This document shows, piece after piece, positions 16,694 through 26,037 of a stretch of DNA of 64,000 nucleotides; within the stretch, counting starts at the first letter, position 1; each line of letters begins with the position of its first letter. The translations under genes and the position numbers were made by a program. Below the pieces are notes generated by a model. That model was not told where the DNA came from and did not search any database. It saw nothing but the letters and a program-made list of their open reading frames with translations. The stretch spans positions 1 through 64,000 of the forward strand of contig JAJDNF010000047.1 of assembly GCA_022340805.1 (NCBI GenBank). Reading direction: 5' to 3'. Source of the DNA: Chromatiaceae bacterium (GTDB taxonomy: Bacteria > Pseudomonadota > Gammaproteobacteria > Chromatiales > Chromatiaceae).

Positions 16694-17635
16694 ATGGCCG
16701 GGATACTCGACGGCGTCGATATGCGCACCAGGCTGGCGGGCCACAACCGCCTCGAATTGCTGCTGTTCCGGCTTGGCGGTCGCCAGCGATTCGGGATCAA
16801 CGTGTTCAAGGTCCAGGAGGTGATTCAGTGCCCGCCTTTGACCACGGTCCCGCAGTCGCATCCGGTGGTGCTGGGGATCGCCAATATGCGCGGCAAGACC
16901 ATCGCGATCATCGACCTGTCGCGCGCAATCGGTGCCGCGCAGGTTGGTGATCACCGCGACAAGTTCGTGATCGTGACCGAGTACAACCGCAAGGTGCAGG
17001 GCTTCCTGGTGGATTCGGTAGACCGGATCGTCAACATGAACTGGGAGGAGATACTGCCGCCGCCGAAGGGCGCTGCGCAAGGGACCTATATGACGGCGGT
17101 GACCCAGGTCGACGACGAACTGGTCGAGATCATCGATGTAGAAAAGGTGCTGAAGGAGGTCATCGGTGGTCAGGAAGACGTGTCCGAGGGTGTGATCCAG
17201 CAGCGCCACAACGACATCCCGCAGCATGTGCTGCTCGCCGATGATTCCAGCGTGGCGCGCAATCAGGTCACCCGGGTGCTGAAACAGATGGGCGTCGAAT
17301 ACACCACCGCGAGCGACGGCAAGCAGGCACTCGACCAGCTCAAGGCCTGGCTCGACGAGGGCCGGGACGTCGAGAACTGGCTGGCGCTGGTGATCTCCGA
17401 CGTCGAGATGCCGCGCATGGATGGCTATTCCCTGACCAAGGCGATCCGCGAACACCCGCAACTGTCGCACCTGCACGTGATCCTGCATACCTCGCTGAGT
17501 GGTGTGTTCAACAAGAGCATGGTACAGAAGGTCGGTGCCAACGATTTCCTGCCGAAGTGGGAGCCCGATACGCTGGCCATGATCGTGCAGGAACATCTGC
17601 GACAGCACGCGCAAGAGCGCCAGGCCGTCTGCTGA
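16694..17635 (+). CDS. cheV: Chemotaxis coupling protein CheV (CheW-receiver fusion)
   Basis: The 313-residue protein has an N-terminal CheW domain (LLLFRLGGRQRFGINVFKVQ to about residue 160) and a C-terminal receiver domain with the acidic pair in LLADDSSV, phospho-acceptor Asp236 in VISDVEMPRMDG, and a conserved Lys in LPKWEPD. It couples chemoreceptors to CheA and may buffer phosphate. The frame is open from 16637, but the ATG at 16694 is preceded by GGAG at a good distance and lies downstream of the sigma-28 promoter. cheR follows after 36 bases. Confidence 0.93.
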   Translation: MAGILDGVDMRTRLAGHNRLELLLFRLGGRQRFGINVFKVQEVIQCPPLTTVPQSHPVVLGIANMRGKTIAIIDLSRAIGAAQVGDHRDKFVIVTEYNRKVQGFLVDSVDRIVNMNWEEILPPPKGAAQGTYMTAVTQVDDELVEIIDVEKVLKEVIGGQEDVSEGVIQQRHNDIPQHVLLADDSSVARNQVTRVLKQMGVEYTTASDGKQALDQLKAWLDEGRDVENWLALVISDVEMPRMDGYSLTKAIREHPQLSHLHVILHTSLSGVFNKSMVQKVGANDFLPKWEPDTLAMIVQEHLRQHAQERQAVC

Positions 17636-17671
17636 GCAGACCGCGCGGCTATCGGGTGCACAGAGGGAACG

Positions 17672-18493
17672 GTGAACAAGACCCTGACGCCGGCTGAATA
17701 CGACAGGATCCATGAGTTTCTCGAAGGCCAGGCCGGGATAAAACTGGGACCGGGCAAGGAGTATCTGGTCATCAGTCGCCTGACCCGGCTGCTGCCGAGT
17801 TTCGGTCTGAACGGTTTTGCCGATCTGGTTGCCAGGCTCGGCGGCTATGGGAGCATTGGCCTGCAGACCGCCGTGGTCGATGCGATGACCACCAACGAGA
17901 CCTTCTGGTTTCGCGACAATGCCCATTTCAAGGTGCTCATCGACGGACTCCTCGCCGAGGCCAGGCCGAACGATCTGCGCATCTGGTCGGCTGCCGCGTC
18001 GACCGGGCAGGAGGCCTATACTGCGGCGATCTGCCTGCAGGACGCGATGCAGGACGGGCGTGTCAACCGCATGCTGCGTTACGAGATCATCGGCACCGAC
18101 ATCTCACCGACCGCACTGCAGGAGGCGCAGGGCGCCACTTACTGCGGCGTCGCCGCTTCGCGCGGGCTGAGCGATGAGCAGCGGCGCCGGTATTTCCGCG
18201 AGCAGGGCGGCTGCATCGAGGTGCTGCCGCAGTACCGTCAGCGGGTCAGCTTCCGCAGCTTCAACCTGCTCAAGTCGTTCGACGCGCTGGGCCGGTTCGA
18301 CGTGGTCTTCTGCCGCAACGTGCTTATCTATTTCTCGCAGGAACGCAAGCGCGACATCATCGCGCGCATAGCTCGGACACTGAAACCGGGCGGCCACCTG
18401 TTCCTCGGCTCGACCGAGTCGATGAGCGGGCATGAAGACCTGTTCGAGATGCGCAACATCGGTGGCGGCCTGGTCTACCGGGTGCGCTCCTGA
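17672..18493 (+). CDS. cheR: Chemoreceptor methyltransferase CheR
   Basis: CheR methylates glutamates of chemoreceptors using S-adenosylmethionine. The 273-residue protein has the helical N-terminal CheR domain (EYDRIHEFLEGQAGIKL), the TNETFWFRD substrate motif, the SAM-binding WSAAASTGQEAYT and the later FCRNVLIYFSQE and LFLGSTES motifs. GQEAY replaces the GEEPY form found in some enzymes. The start is a GTG at 17672, preceded by AGAGGGAA. No pentapeptide-binding beta insertion is obvious beyond the standard one. Confidence 0.94.
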   Translation: MNKTLTPAEYDRIHEFLEGQAGIKLGPGKEYLVISRLTRLLPSFGLNGFADLVARLGGYGSIGLQTAVVDAMTTNETFWFRDNAHFKVLIDGLLAEARPNDLRIWSAAASTGQEAYTAAICLQDAMQDGRVNRMLRYEIIGTDISPTALQEAQGATYCGVAASRGLSDEQRRRYFREQGGCIEVLPQYRQRVSFRSFNLLKSFDALGRFDVVFCRNVLIYFSQERKRDIIARIARTLKPGGHLFLGSTESMSGHEDLFEMRNIGGGLVYRVRS

Positions 18494-18500
18494 AAACACC

Positions 18501-18522
18501 GGGCGGCGCACTCGTGCCGCCC
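18501..18522. terminator. Possible weak terminator or hairpin after cheR
   Basis: A seven-base-pair perfect stem, GGGCGGC/GCCGCCC, lies eight bases after the cheR stop. No run of T follows, so it could be a Rho-dependent end or an mRNA-stabilising structure. Confidence 0.35.
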
Positions 18523-18621
18523 CCGTTGTTGCCGCCAAGCGCGGCAATGCCTTGCCGCCGGACCGGGTCGCAATCCGGTGATATATAACTAAGTCATTGA
18601 ACTATAAGCTTATCTATTAGT

Positions 18622-18637
18622 TGGCACAGCTCCTGCT
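18622..18637 (+). promoter_or_regulatory. Sigma-54 promoter of flgB operon
   Basis: TGGCACAGCTCCTGCT carries the -24 GG and -12 GC at the required spacing. Transcription would begin near 18648, 28 bases before flgB. The flgB operon is sigma-54 dependent in Pseudomonas and Vibrio, which supports the call. Confidence 0.78.
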
Positions 18638-18675
18638 GTCTATCCAGACGAATGGTCTGACCAGGGGTGTGTGGC

Positions 18676-19071
18676 ATGAAGCTCGACGATGTATTCGGAA
18701 TCCACGAAGAGGCCCTGCGCCTGCGTGCACGGCGCTCCGAGGTGCTTGCCGCGAATCTCGCGAATGCTGATACCCCCGGTTACAAGGCCCGCGACTTCGA
18801 TTTCAAGGCGGTGTTGCGCCAGGAGATGCAGGCGCCGGTGCGGCTGGCCGCGACCCAGGATCGTCACCTGCGCCACGACCAGGGGGTCGTGGCGTCCACG
18901 CAGATGGCCTACCGCATTCCGCAGCAGGCGTCGCTCGACGGTAACTCGGTCGAGGTGGAACGCGAGCAGACCGAGTTCAGCGCAAACGCGATGCGCTACC
19001 AGGCCAGCCTGCGTTTCCTCGACAGCAAGATCAGCAGCCTGATGTTGGCAATCAAAGGTAACGGTGCATGA
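18676..19071 (+). CDS. flgB: Flagellar proximal rod protein FlgB
   Basis: A 131-residue rod subunit with the conserved N-terminal NLANADTPGYKARDFDF motif shared by axial proteins, and the C-terminal helix QASLRFLDSKISSLMLAIKG. An in-frame GTG at 18667 is possible, but the ATG at 18676 with AGGGGTG upstream is the family start. Its stop overlaps the flgC start as ATGA. It begins the flgB-flgL run downstream of a sigma-54 promoter. Confidence 0.95.
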   Translation: MKLDDVFGIHEEALRLRARRSEVLAANLANADTPGYKARDFDFKAVLRQEMQAPVRLAATQDRHLRHDQGVVASTQMAYRIPQQASLDGNSVEVEREQTEFSANAMRYQASLRFLDSKISSLMLAIKGNGA

Positions 19072-19481
19072 GCAGCTTCAAGATTTTCGATATCGCCGGG
19101 TCCGGCATGAACGCGCAGAACCTGCGCATGAACGTGGTCGCCAGCAACCTCGCCAACGTCGACGCGGTGTCAAGCAGCATCGACCAGACCTACCGAGCAC
19201 GCCAGCCGGTTTTCCAGGCGGTGCTCGACCAGGCCAACGCGCGTGACCCTGCCGTCGGTGTCCGGATGGCCGGCGTGGTGGAGAGCCAGGCGCCACTGGT
19301 GCGTGAATATGCGCCCAACCACGCACTCGCCGATGCGGATGGCTACATCTACCGACCGAATGTGAACGTAGTCGAGGAGATGGCCAACATGATCTCGGCC
19401 TCGCGCGCCTACCAGAACAATGTCGAGGTGCTCAATGCCACGCGGCAGATGCTCAGCGCCACGATCAACCTTGGGAAATAA
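19068..19481 (+). CDS. flgC: Flagellar proximal rod protein FlgC
   Basis: The 137-residue rod protein has the axial-family N-terminus (IAGSGMNAQNLRMNVVASNL) and C-terminal NVNVVEEMANMISASRAYQN. It is translationally coupled to flgB by a four-base overlap and assembles next to FlgB, FlgF and FlgG in the rod. Confidence 0.96.
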   Translation: MSSFKIFDIAGSGMNAQNLRMNVVASNLANVDAVSSSIDQTYRARQPVFQAVLDQANARDPAVGVRMAGVVESQAPLVREYAPNHALADADGYIYRPNVNVVEEMANMISASRAYQNNVEVLNATRQMLSATINLGK

Positions 19482-19487
19482 CGCACC

Positions 19488-20171
19488 ATGAGCACGATCA
19501 GTACACAGGAAAACCTGTTCGCAAGTCTGGGCCTGTCCGGGGCCGACGCGCAGAAAAACGGCACAAACAAGGCCAACGAACTCGGTCTCAACACCTTTCT
19601 AAAGCTGATGGTCACCCAGCTCAATAACCAGGACCCGTTCAAGCCGATGGAGAACGGCGACTTCCTCGGCCAGGTCGCACAGTTCGGTTCCGTCACCGGG
19701 CTCGATCAACTGAACAAGAACTTCGAGTCGCTGGCGGCCTCGATCACCTCGGGCCAGGCGCTGCAGGCCGGATCGCTGGTCGGGCGCGAGGTGCTGGCGC
19801 CGGTCGAGACCGGTTACCTGACGCCGGCCGGCAGCCTGCGCGGCCAAGTGACCCTCGAGCAGAGCAGCCCGCAGGTGACGGTGCGTATCACCGACCAGAC
19901 CGGGCAACTGGTTCGTGAGATGCCGATGGGCTCGGCACCGTCAGGCAATTTGAACTTCACCTGGGACGGCATGGACGACACCGGCAACTATGCCGCACCG
20001 GGCCTGTACAACATCGGCGTCCAGGCGATCCAGAACGATCGCAACGTCAACCTGCAGACCCAGCTGTTTGCCAGGGTTGAGAGCGTGAACCTGAGCGGCA
20101 GCAACGGACTCACATTGAACCTCGACGGCCTGGGCCCGGTTTCCTTCAACAACGTGCAACAGATCTATTAA
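19488..20171 (+). CDS. flgD: Flagellar hook assembly scaffold FlgD
   Basis: This 227-residue protein caps the growing hook. It has the N-terminal LGLNTFLKLMVTQLNNQDPF and NGDFLGQVAQFGSVTGL motifs of FlgD and the FlgD Ig-like/Tudor domain with LNFTWDGMDDTGNYAAPGLY. It follows flgC by six bases and precedes flgE by fourteen, all in one transcription unit. Confidence 0.96.
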   Translation: MSTISTQENLFASLGLSGADAQKNGTNKANELGLNTFLKLMVTQLNNQDPFKPMENGDFLGQVAQFGSVTGLDQLNKNFESLAASITSGQALQAGSLVGREVLAPVETGYLTPAGSLRGQVTLEQSSPQVTVRITDQTGQLVREMPMGSAPSGNLNFTWDGMDDTGNYAAPGLYNIGVQAIQNDRNVNLQTQLFARVESVNLSGSNGLTLNLDGLGPVSFNNVQQIY

Positions 20172-20185
20172 GCGGAGAAGCCATC

Positions 20186-21415
20186 ATGCCTTTTCGTATT
20201 GCTCTCAGTGGACTCAATGCCGCCTCCACGGACCTGGAGGTCACCGGCAACAACATCGCCAACGCGGCGACCAATGGCTTCAAGGAATCGCGCACCGAGT
20301 TCGCCGATGTTTATGCCAACGCGATCTCGGACACCAGCTCGAATTCCGCGGGACAGGGTGTGCGGGTAGCCCGCGTCGCCCAACAGTTCAGCCAGGGGAC
20401 GATCGACTTCACCTCCAACAACCTCGATCTGGCGATCAGCGGCCAGGGGTTTTTCGTGCTCAAGGCGCCCGACGGTACCCAGGCCTACACGCGTGCCGGC
20501 GCCTACAGCGTCGACCGCGACGGCTTTGTGACCAACAGCAGCGCCGACCGCCTGCAGGTCTATGGGGCGGAGACCGGCGTGGGTGGTGCGACGACCTTCA
20601 ACACCGGCGTGCTCAAGGACTTCCAGCTGCCGACCACGCCAAGCGCCCCTCTGCCCACCACCTCCATGTCCGAGTCGATCAACCTCAACTCGTCGGACAC
20701 GGTGCCGCCGGCATTCTTGCTGGGTGATCCGAGCACTTACAACAGCTCGACCTCGACGACGGTCTACGATTCGCTGGGCAATGCACATACCGCCACGCTT
20801 TACTTCCGTAAGACTGCCGACAATACCTGGGACCAGCACACCTACATCGGATCGAACGCCGTTGCCACCACGGAGCTGACGTTCGACGCAAGCGGCGCGC
20901 TCAGCCTGGTTGACGGCAACCCGAGCACCACCTCACCCCCGCTCAGCTATGACCCGGGCAACGGCGCCGACCCGATCGATTTCACCGCCGAGTTCGGCGG
21001 CATGACCCAGTACGGCTCGGCGTTCGCGGTCAACAACCTGACCCAGGACGGTTATACCTCCGGTCGCCTGGCTGGCCTCGACATCGACCCCGAGGGCGTG
21101 GTCTTTGCGCGCTACACCAACGGCCAGTCGTCGGCGCTCGGCAAGGTGGCGATGGCCAAGTTCAACAACCAGCAGGGGCTGCGCCAGGTCGGCGACTCCA
21201 ACTGGGTGGAGAGCTTCGCCTCGGGCGTCCCGCAACTCGGCGAGGCCGGCACCTCGAGCTTCGGCCAGATCCAGTCCGGTGCGCTCGAGGCCTCGAACGT
21301 GGATATCGCCGCGCAGCTGGTCAACCTGATCACCGCGCAGCGCAGCTTCCAGGCCAACGCCGAGGTCATCTCGACCGCAGATGCGGTCACGCAGACCATC
21401 ATCAACATCCGATAG
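20186..21415 (+). CDS. flgE: Flagellar hook protein FlgE
   Basis: The 409-residue hook subunit has the axial N-terminus (FRIALSGLNAASTDLEVTGN), the FlgE-specific ISGQGFFVLKAPDG and YSVDRDGFV segments, a central variable domain rich in Ser/Thr, and C-terminal SNVDIAAQLVNLITAQRSFQ. GGAG lies about nine bases before the ATG. Length is in the normal range for a small hook protein. Confidence 0.96.
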   Translation: MPFRIALSGLNAASTDLEVTGNNIANAATNGFKESRTEFADVYANAISDTSSNSAGQGVRVARVAQQFSQGTIDFTSNNLDLAISGQGFFVLKAPDGTQAYTRAGAYSVDRDGFVTNSSADRLQVYGAETGVGGATTFNTGVLKDFQLPTTPSAPLPTTSMSESINLNSSDTVPPAFLLGDPSTYNSSTSTTVYDSLGNAHTATLYFRKTADNTWDQHTYIGSNAVATTELTFDASGALSLVDGNPSTTSPPLSYDPGNGADPIDFTAEFGGMTQYGSAFAVNNLTQDGYTSGRLAGLDIDPEGVVFARYTNGQSSALGKVAMAKFNNQQGLRQVGDSNWVESFASGVPQLGEAGTSSFGQIQSGALEASNVDIAAQLVNLITAQRSFQANAEVISTADAVTQTIINIR

Positions 21416-21443
21416 GCAGGACCCGGTATTTGGGCCTGCAGGG

Positions 21444-21479
21444 GCCCGGGACCAGGCGGGGAAATCCCCGCGCCCGGGC
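21444..21479. other. GC-rich nested hairpin between flgE and flgF
   Basis: An inner stem GCGGGG/CCCCGC (21456-21461 with 21466-21471, loop AAAT) is enclosed by GCCCGGG/CCCGGGC (21444-21450 with 21473-21479). No T-run follows. It may stabilise the hook mRNA or give differential expression inside the operon. Confidence 0.45.
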
Positions 21480-21503
21480 GCCGTCGACTGACAGGGGGAC
21501 ATC

Positions 21504-22244
21504 ATGGATCGCATGCTTTACGTCGCCATGAGCGGGGCGAAGGAGACGCTGATCGCGCAGGCCAACGCCAGCAACAACCTCGCCAACGCCAATACCACCG
21601 GCTTTCTCCAGGACCTCAACCAGTTCCGCAGCATGCCGGTGTCGGGTGCCGGGCAGCCGACGCGCGTGTTCGCGATGGACGAGCGTCCGACCACCGACTT
21701 CGCACCGGGCGCGGTTCAGCACACCGGTCGCGACCTCGACGTCGCCATCCAGGATGGGGGCTGGCTGGCGGTGCAGGCGCGTGACGGCAGCGAGGCCTAC
21801 AGTCGGCGCGGTGATCTGCGGGTCGACGAGAGTGGCCTGCTGGTAACCGGCAACAACCTGCCGGTAATGGGCAATGGCGGGCCGATTGCGATACCCCCTT
21901 TCGAGAAGATCGAGATCGGCACCGATGGCTCGGTATCGATTCGACCGCTCGGCGCGGCCACCGAACAGCTCGCGGTGATCGACCGCATCAAGCTGGTGGC
22001 GGCGCAGTACGGCCAGATGGAGAAGGGCGAGGACGGACTGTTCCGCCTGCAGGGTGGTGGCGAGGCCGAGGCCGATGCCAACCAGCGCGTCGCATCTGGC
22101 GCGTTGCTGTCGAGCAATGTCAACGTAGTCAATGAGATGGTCGACATGATCGAGCTCTCACGGCGCTTCGAGCTGCAGGTCAAGATGATGCAGACCGCCA
22201 AGGAAGACGCCGAGAAGGCGGCCAGCGTGATGCGCCCGGTCTAG
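21504..22244 (+). CDS. flgF: Flagellar rod protein FlgF
   Basis: A 246-residue rod protein with MDRMLYVAMSGAKETLIAQA at the N-terminus, the NNLANANTTGFLQDLNQFRS axial motif, DVAIQDGGWLAVQARDG in the middle, and NVNVVNEMVDMIELSRRFEL at the end. AGGGGG precedes the ATG. It is separated from flgE by 88 bases with a strong hairpin. Confidence 0.95.
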   Translation: MDRMLYVAMSGAKETLIAQANASNNLANANTTGFLQDLNQFRSMPVSGAGQPTRVFAMDERPTTDFAPGAVQHTGRDLDVAIQDGGWLAVQARDGSEAYSRRGDLRVDESGLLVTGNNLPVMGNGGPIAIPPFEKIEIGTDGSVSIRPLGAATEQLAVIDRIKLVAAQYGQMEKGEDGLFRLQGGGEAEADANQRVASGALLSSNVNVVNEMVDMIELSRRFELQVKMMQTAKEDAEKAASVMRPV

Positions 22245-22312
22245 GGCGTAATCGACCGGTCGCGTTTGCCGTCCTTGCGCACAGGCAGGCCGGAACCCCA
22301 GGCCGGCATAGC

Positions 22313-22328
22313 TGGCAAGAGTCTTGCA
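22313..22328 (+). promoter_or_regulatory. Internal sigma-54 promoter upstream of flgG
   Basis: TGGCAAGAGTCTTGCA fits TGGCACG-N4-TTGCA with correct GG/GC spacing. It lies in the 165-bp gap between flgF and flgG and predicts a start near 22339, 71 bases before the flgG ATG. Confidence 0.75.
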
Positions 22329-22409
22329 AAGAGTTAGGCAGAGGCAAGTGAATCAACCGGCCGCGTCCCGAAAGATGACGCCGCCCATACCAGACGAGAG
22401 GTTTGCACC

Positions 22410-23195
22410 ATGTATCCAGCACTGTGGATCGCCAAGACTGGGCTCGACGCGGAACAGACGCGCATGTCCGTCATCTCCAACAACCTCGCCAACGTCAACA
22501 CCACCGGTTTCAAGCGTGACCGTGCGGTGTTCGAGGACCTGATCTACCAGAACGTTCGCCAGGCGGGGGCCAACTCGACCGAGGACACCACGCTGCCGTC
22601 GGGCCTGTACCTCGGCACCGGGGTGCGCACGGTCGCCACCCAGAAGCTGCACACCCAGGGCAATATCGTGCAGACCAACAACAGCTTCGATATGGCCATC
22701 CAGGGCAGTGGCTTTTTTCAGATCAGTCACCCGGACGGCAGCATCGTGTACACGCGCGACGGTTCCTTCGGCATGGATTCGAGCGGCCAGCTGGTGACCC
22801 AGAACGGCTACCAGCTGGACCCTGCGATCACCATCCCGGCCAATACCCTGAGCGTCACCGTCGGTTCCGACGGCACCGTGTCGGCGCTGGTCGCCGGCAA
22901 CAGTGCCCCGAGCCAGATCGGCAACATCACGCTGGCCCAGTTCGTCAATCCGACCGGCCTCGAGGCCGCCGGCGACAACCTGTATCGCGAGACGGTCGCC
23001 AGCGGGTCACCGCAGGCCGATACCCCCGGAACGAACGGCGCCGGGACCCTTATCCAGGGGTCGCTGGAGAGTTCGAACGTCAACGTGGTCGAGGAGCTGG
23101 TCAACATGATCGAGACCCAGCGTGCCTATGAGATGAACAGCAAGGCGATCTCGACCACTGACGACATGCTCGCCTACATCAGTCAGCAGCTCTGA
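22410..23195 (+). CDS. flgG: Flagellar distal rod protein FlgG
   Basis: The 261-residue distal rod subunit shows [40 protein letters not shown] and C-terminal [20 protein letters not shown], the strongest conserved motifs of the family. GAGAGG precedes the ATG. It has its own sigma-54 promoter element, so flgGHIJKL could be expressed separately from flgBCDEF. Confidence 0.97.
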   Translation: MYPALWIAKTGLDAEQTRMSVISNNLANVNTTGFKRDRAVFEDLIYQNVRQAGANSTEDTTLPSGLYLGTGVRTVATQKLHTQGNIVQTNNSFDMAIQGSGFFQISHPDGSIVYTRDGSFGMDSSGQLVTQNGYQLDPAITIPANTLSVTVGSDGTVSALVAGNSAPSQIGNITLAQFVNPTGLEAAGDNLYRETVASGSPQADTPGTNGAGTLIQGSLESSNVNVVEELVNMIETQRAYEMNSKAISTTDDMLAYISQQL

Positions 23196-23227
23196 GCCTG
23201 ACGTCCAAACCCAGCAGGTAGCCTGAC

Positions 23228-23947
23228 ATGCACAGCCCAATCCACAAACCGGTACTTCGCGGACTGCGGTCGATCACGCTGCTGGTGATCGGCACCGCAC
23301 TGCTCGCCGGCTGCAACTCGGCGCCGCAACGCGACCCCGAGTTCGCCGCCGTGCCACCGGCGTCGATACCGCCGATGCCGCAGGGCAACGGATCGATCTA
23401 CCAGGCTGGGTTCGAACGCAGCTGGTTCGAGAACGTGCGCGCACGCCACATCGGCGACATCCTGGTGATCAACCTGGTCGAGGACACCGAGGCCAAGCAC
23501 ACCAACACCGGTAACGTGTCGAAGAGCAACAGCACCTCGATCCTCAACCCGACCCTGTTCGGCAGTATGCCGAGCTTCAGTCTGCCGGGCTTCAACGGTT
23601 CCTACGATCTGAGCCAGGGCCTGGAGTCGGACACCAGCTTCCAGGGCGACGCGGACAACACCCAGAACAACCAGTTCAACGGCTCCATCTCGGTGATGGT
23701 GACCGACGTGCTGCCCAACGGCTACCTGCAGGTGCGCGGCGAGAAACGCATCGGTATGACCGGCGGCAACGAATACATCCGCGTCTCGGGCATTGTCCGG
23801 CCGGAGGATATCGATCCGCGCAATACCGTCGACTCGACCCGGCTTGCCGATGCAACCCTGACCTACATCGGGGACGGCCAGGTGTCGACGGCCAGCACGA
23901 TGGGCTGGCTGGCGAAATTCTTCATCTCGGCGCTGATGCCATTCTGA
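23228..23947 (+). CDS. flgH: Flagellar L-ring lipoprotein FlgH
   Basis: The 239-residue L-ring protein sits in the outer membrane around the rod. The signal peptide ends in lipobox LLAGC at residues 26-30 or so, followed by the FlgH domain with RARHIGDILVINLVEDTEAK, ISVMVTDVLPNGYLQVRGEK and VRPEDIDPRNTVDSTRLADA. The short linker after the cysteine is Pro/Ala-rich. flgI starts three bases after its stop codon. Confidence 0.96.
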   Translation: MHSPIHKPVLRGLRSITLLVIGTALLAGCNSAPQRDPEFAAVPPASIPPMPQGNGSIYQAGFERSWFENVRARHIGDILVINLVEDTEAKHTNTGNVSKSNSTSILNPTLFGSMPSFSLPGFNGSYDLSQGLESDTSFQGDADNTQNNQFNGSISVMVTDVLPNGYLQVRGEKRIGMTGGNEYIRVSGIVRPEDIDPRNTVDSTRLADATLTYIGDGQVSTASTMGWLAKFFISALMPF

Positions 23948-23950
23948 GCG

Positions 23951-25093
23951 ATGGATCCGATGAATACCTGCAAACCCAATACGATCCTGTCGCGGCTGCT
24001 GACGCTGGCCCTGAGCGCGCTGCTGATCGCGGTGGCACCGGTCCATGCCGAGCGCATCAAGGACCTGGTCACGATCCAGGGAGTGCGCAGCAACCAGCTG
24101 CTCGGCTACGGCCTGGTGGTTGGCCTGGACGGCAGCGGCGACAAGGTGAACTCCTCGCCCTTCACCCAGCAGAGCCTGCGCAGCATGCTTACCCAGCTTG
24201 GCATAGTGGTGCCGCCGAACATCAAGCTGAATCCGAAGAATGTCGCGGCGGTCACCGTGCATGCCGATCTGCCGCCGTTCGCCAAGCCGGGCCAGGAGCT
24301 CGACGTGACCATATCCTCGATCGGTGACGCCAAGAGCCTGCGCGGTGGCAGTCTGCTGATGACCCCGTTGAAGGGTATCGATGGCCAGGTGTATGCGATA
24401 GCGCAGGGCAATCTGTCGGTTGGCGGCCTTTCAGCGGAGGGCTCGGACGGCTCCAAGGTGACGATCAATATCCCGAGTTCCGGGCGGATCCCCGGCGGCG
24501 CGACGGTCGAGCGCAGTGTGCCGACACCCTTCGGTGACGCACCGACCTTGACCCTGAACCTGAAGTCCGGTGACTTCACTACCGTGCAGCGCGTTGCCGA
24601 TGCGATCAACAAGGCGATCGGCGACGGCACGGCCACGGCGGTCGATGCGACCTCGGTAAAGGTGAACGCGCCGCGCAATGGCGGCCAGCGGGTCAGCTTC
24701 GTTTCGATGATCGAGAACCTCTCGGTCGACCCGGCCGCCGCGGTCGCGCGAGTGATCGTCAACTCGCGCACCGGCACGGTGGTCATCAACAGCACCGTGC
24801 GGGTCAGCCCGGCCGCGGTGTCGCACGGCAACCTAGTGGTAACCATCAGCGAGAATATGCAGGTCTCGCAGCCCAATCCCCTGGCCAGCGGCAGGACAGT
24901 CACCACGCCGCAGTCCGATGTCTCGGTGCAGGCGCCGGGCGACCGTCGCATGTTCGTGTTCAATCCCGGGGTCACGCTGGATTCCGTGGTGCGCGCCGTG
25001 AACCAGGTCGGGGCCGGTCCGTACGACCTGATCGCCATCCTCGAGGCCCTGAAGCAGGCCGGCTCACTGCAGGCGGATCTGGTGGTGATGTGA
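23951..25093 (+). CDS. flgI: Flagellar P-ring protein FlgI
   Basis: A 380-residue periplasmic ring protein with a Sec signal peptide ending APVHA and the FlgI core ([50 protein letters not shown]). An in-frame ATG at 23960 would shorten the signal peptide by three residues. The stop overlaps the GTG start of flgJ. FlgA, encoded upstream, is its assembly chaperone. Confidence 0.96.
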   Translation: MDPMNTCKPNTILSRLLTLALSALLIAVAPVHAERIKDLVTIQGVRSNQLLGYGLVVGLDGSGDKVNSSPFTQQSLRSMLTQLGIVVPPNIKLNPKNVAAVTVHADLPPFAKPGQELDVTISSIGDAKSLRGGSLLMTPLKGIDGQVYAIAQGNLSVGGLSAEGSDGSKVTINIPSSGRIPGGATVERSVPTPFGDAPTLTLNLKSGDFTTVQRVADAINKAIGDGTATAVDATSVKVNAPRNGGQRVSFVSMIENLSVDPAAAVARVIVNSRTGTVVINSTVRVSPAAVSHGNLVVTISENMQVSQPNPLASGRTVTTPQSDVSVQAPGDRRMFVFNPGVTLDSVVRAVNQVGAGPYDLIAILEALKQAGSLQADLVVM

Positions 25094-26013
25094 GCGCTGA
25101 CATGACGCTCGACATGGCCCAGGTCTATACCGATTTCTCCGGCCTTGCCGCGCTGCGCGCACGCGCACGCGACGACCAGGACGCGGCCCTCGACCAGGTC
25201 TCGCGTCAGTTCGAGTCGCTGTTCCTGCAGATGATGCTCAAGAGCATGCGCGACGCCAGCCTCGGCGGCGGGCTGATGGACAGTAAGCAAAGCGAGTTCT
25301 ACAGGGAGATGTACGACAAGCAGATCTCGATGGACATGGCGAACAAGCAGGGTATCGGGCTGGCCGAGGTGATCAAGCGCCAGCTCGGCGGTGGGATCGC
25401 CGCGTCCTACCGCAACCTGAATCCGGAAGACTACGTGGGTATGCCGATCCTGGCCCAGCCGTCCGGGGCGCCGCTCAAGACCCCCGCAGACACGGCCATG
25501 TCGGTCGCTCTGGACGGCACGCCGGAGTCGTTCCTCGGGCGTCTGTGGCCGGCCGCCGAACAGGCTGCAGCCAGGCTCAATCTGGCGCCGGAGGCATTGC
25601 TGGCACAGGCGGCGCTCGAGACCGGCTGGGGCCGCCACGTAATGCCGCACAGCGATGGCGACAGCAGCCACAACCTGTTCGGAATCAAGGCCGATTCGCG
25701 GTGGCAGGGCGACAAGGTACAGGTCAGCACGCTCGAGTACCGCGACGGTGTGGCGCTGCAGACGCGCGCCAATTTCCGCGCCTACGACTCGTACGAACAG
25801 AGCTTTGCCGACTATGTCGATTTTGTGCGCGGTAATCCACGCTACCAGAAGGCACTGCGCAACGTGGATGATCCCGCGGCCTATTTCACCGCATTGCAGC
25901 AGGCCGGGTACGCAACCGATCCTGCGTATGCCCAGAAGATCCAACGCATCCTCGACAGCGAGGCGATGCAGCGCGCCAGGCAGACCGTAGTGGAGGGCCA
26001 GGTGACCATCTGA
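25090..26013 (+). CDS. flgJ: Flagellar rod cap and peptidoglycan hydrolase FlgJ
   Basis: This 307-residue protein is the dual-domain form. The N-terminal rod-capping domain ([20 protein letters not shown], then [20 protein letters not shown]) is followed after a Pro/Ala linker by a glucosaminidase domain with [15 protein letters not shown] and [13 protein letters not shown], where the first contains the catalytic Glu. It opens the peptidoglycan for the rod. The start is a GTG at 25090 overlapping the flgI stop. Confidence 0.95.
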   Translation: MSADMTLDMAQVYTDFSGLAALRARARDDQDAALDQVSRQFESLFLQMMLKSMRDASLGGGLMDSKQSEFYREMYDKQISMDMANKQGIGLAEVIKRQLGGGIAASYRNLNPEDYVGMPILAQPSGAPLKTPADTAMSVALDGTPESFLGRLWPAAEQAAARLNLAPEALLAQAALETGWGRHVMPHSDGDSSHNLFGIKADSRWQGDKVQVSTLEYRDGVALQTRANFRAYDSYEQSFADYVDFVRGNPRYQKALRNVDDPAAYFTALQQAGYATDPAYAQKIQRILDSEAMQRARQTVVEGQVTI

Positions 26014-26037
26014 CAACAGATGGTCCGGTGACAAACA

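Noticed and set aside
16568-17926. 452-residue minus-strand frame
   Set aside because: It is opposite cheV and the start of cheR and has shadow-type composition.
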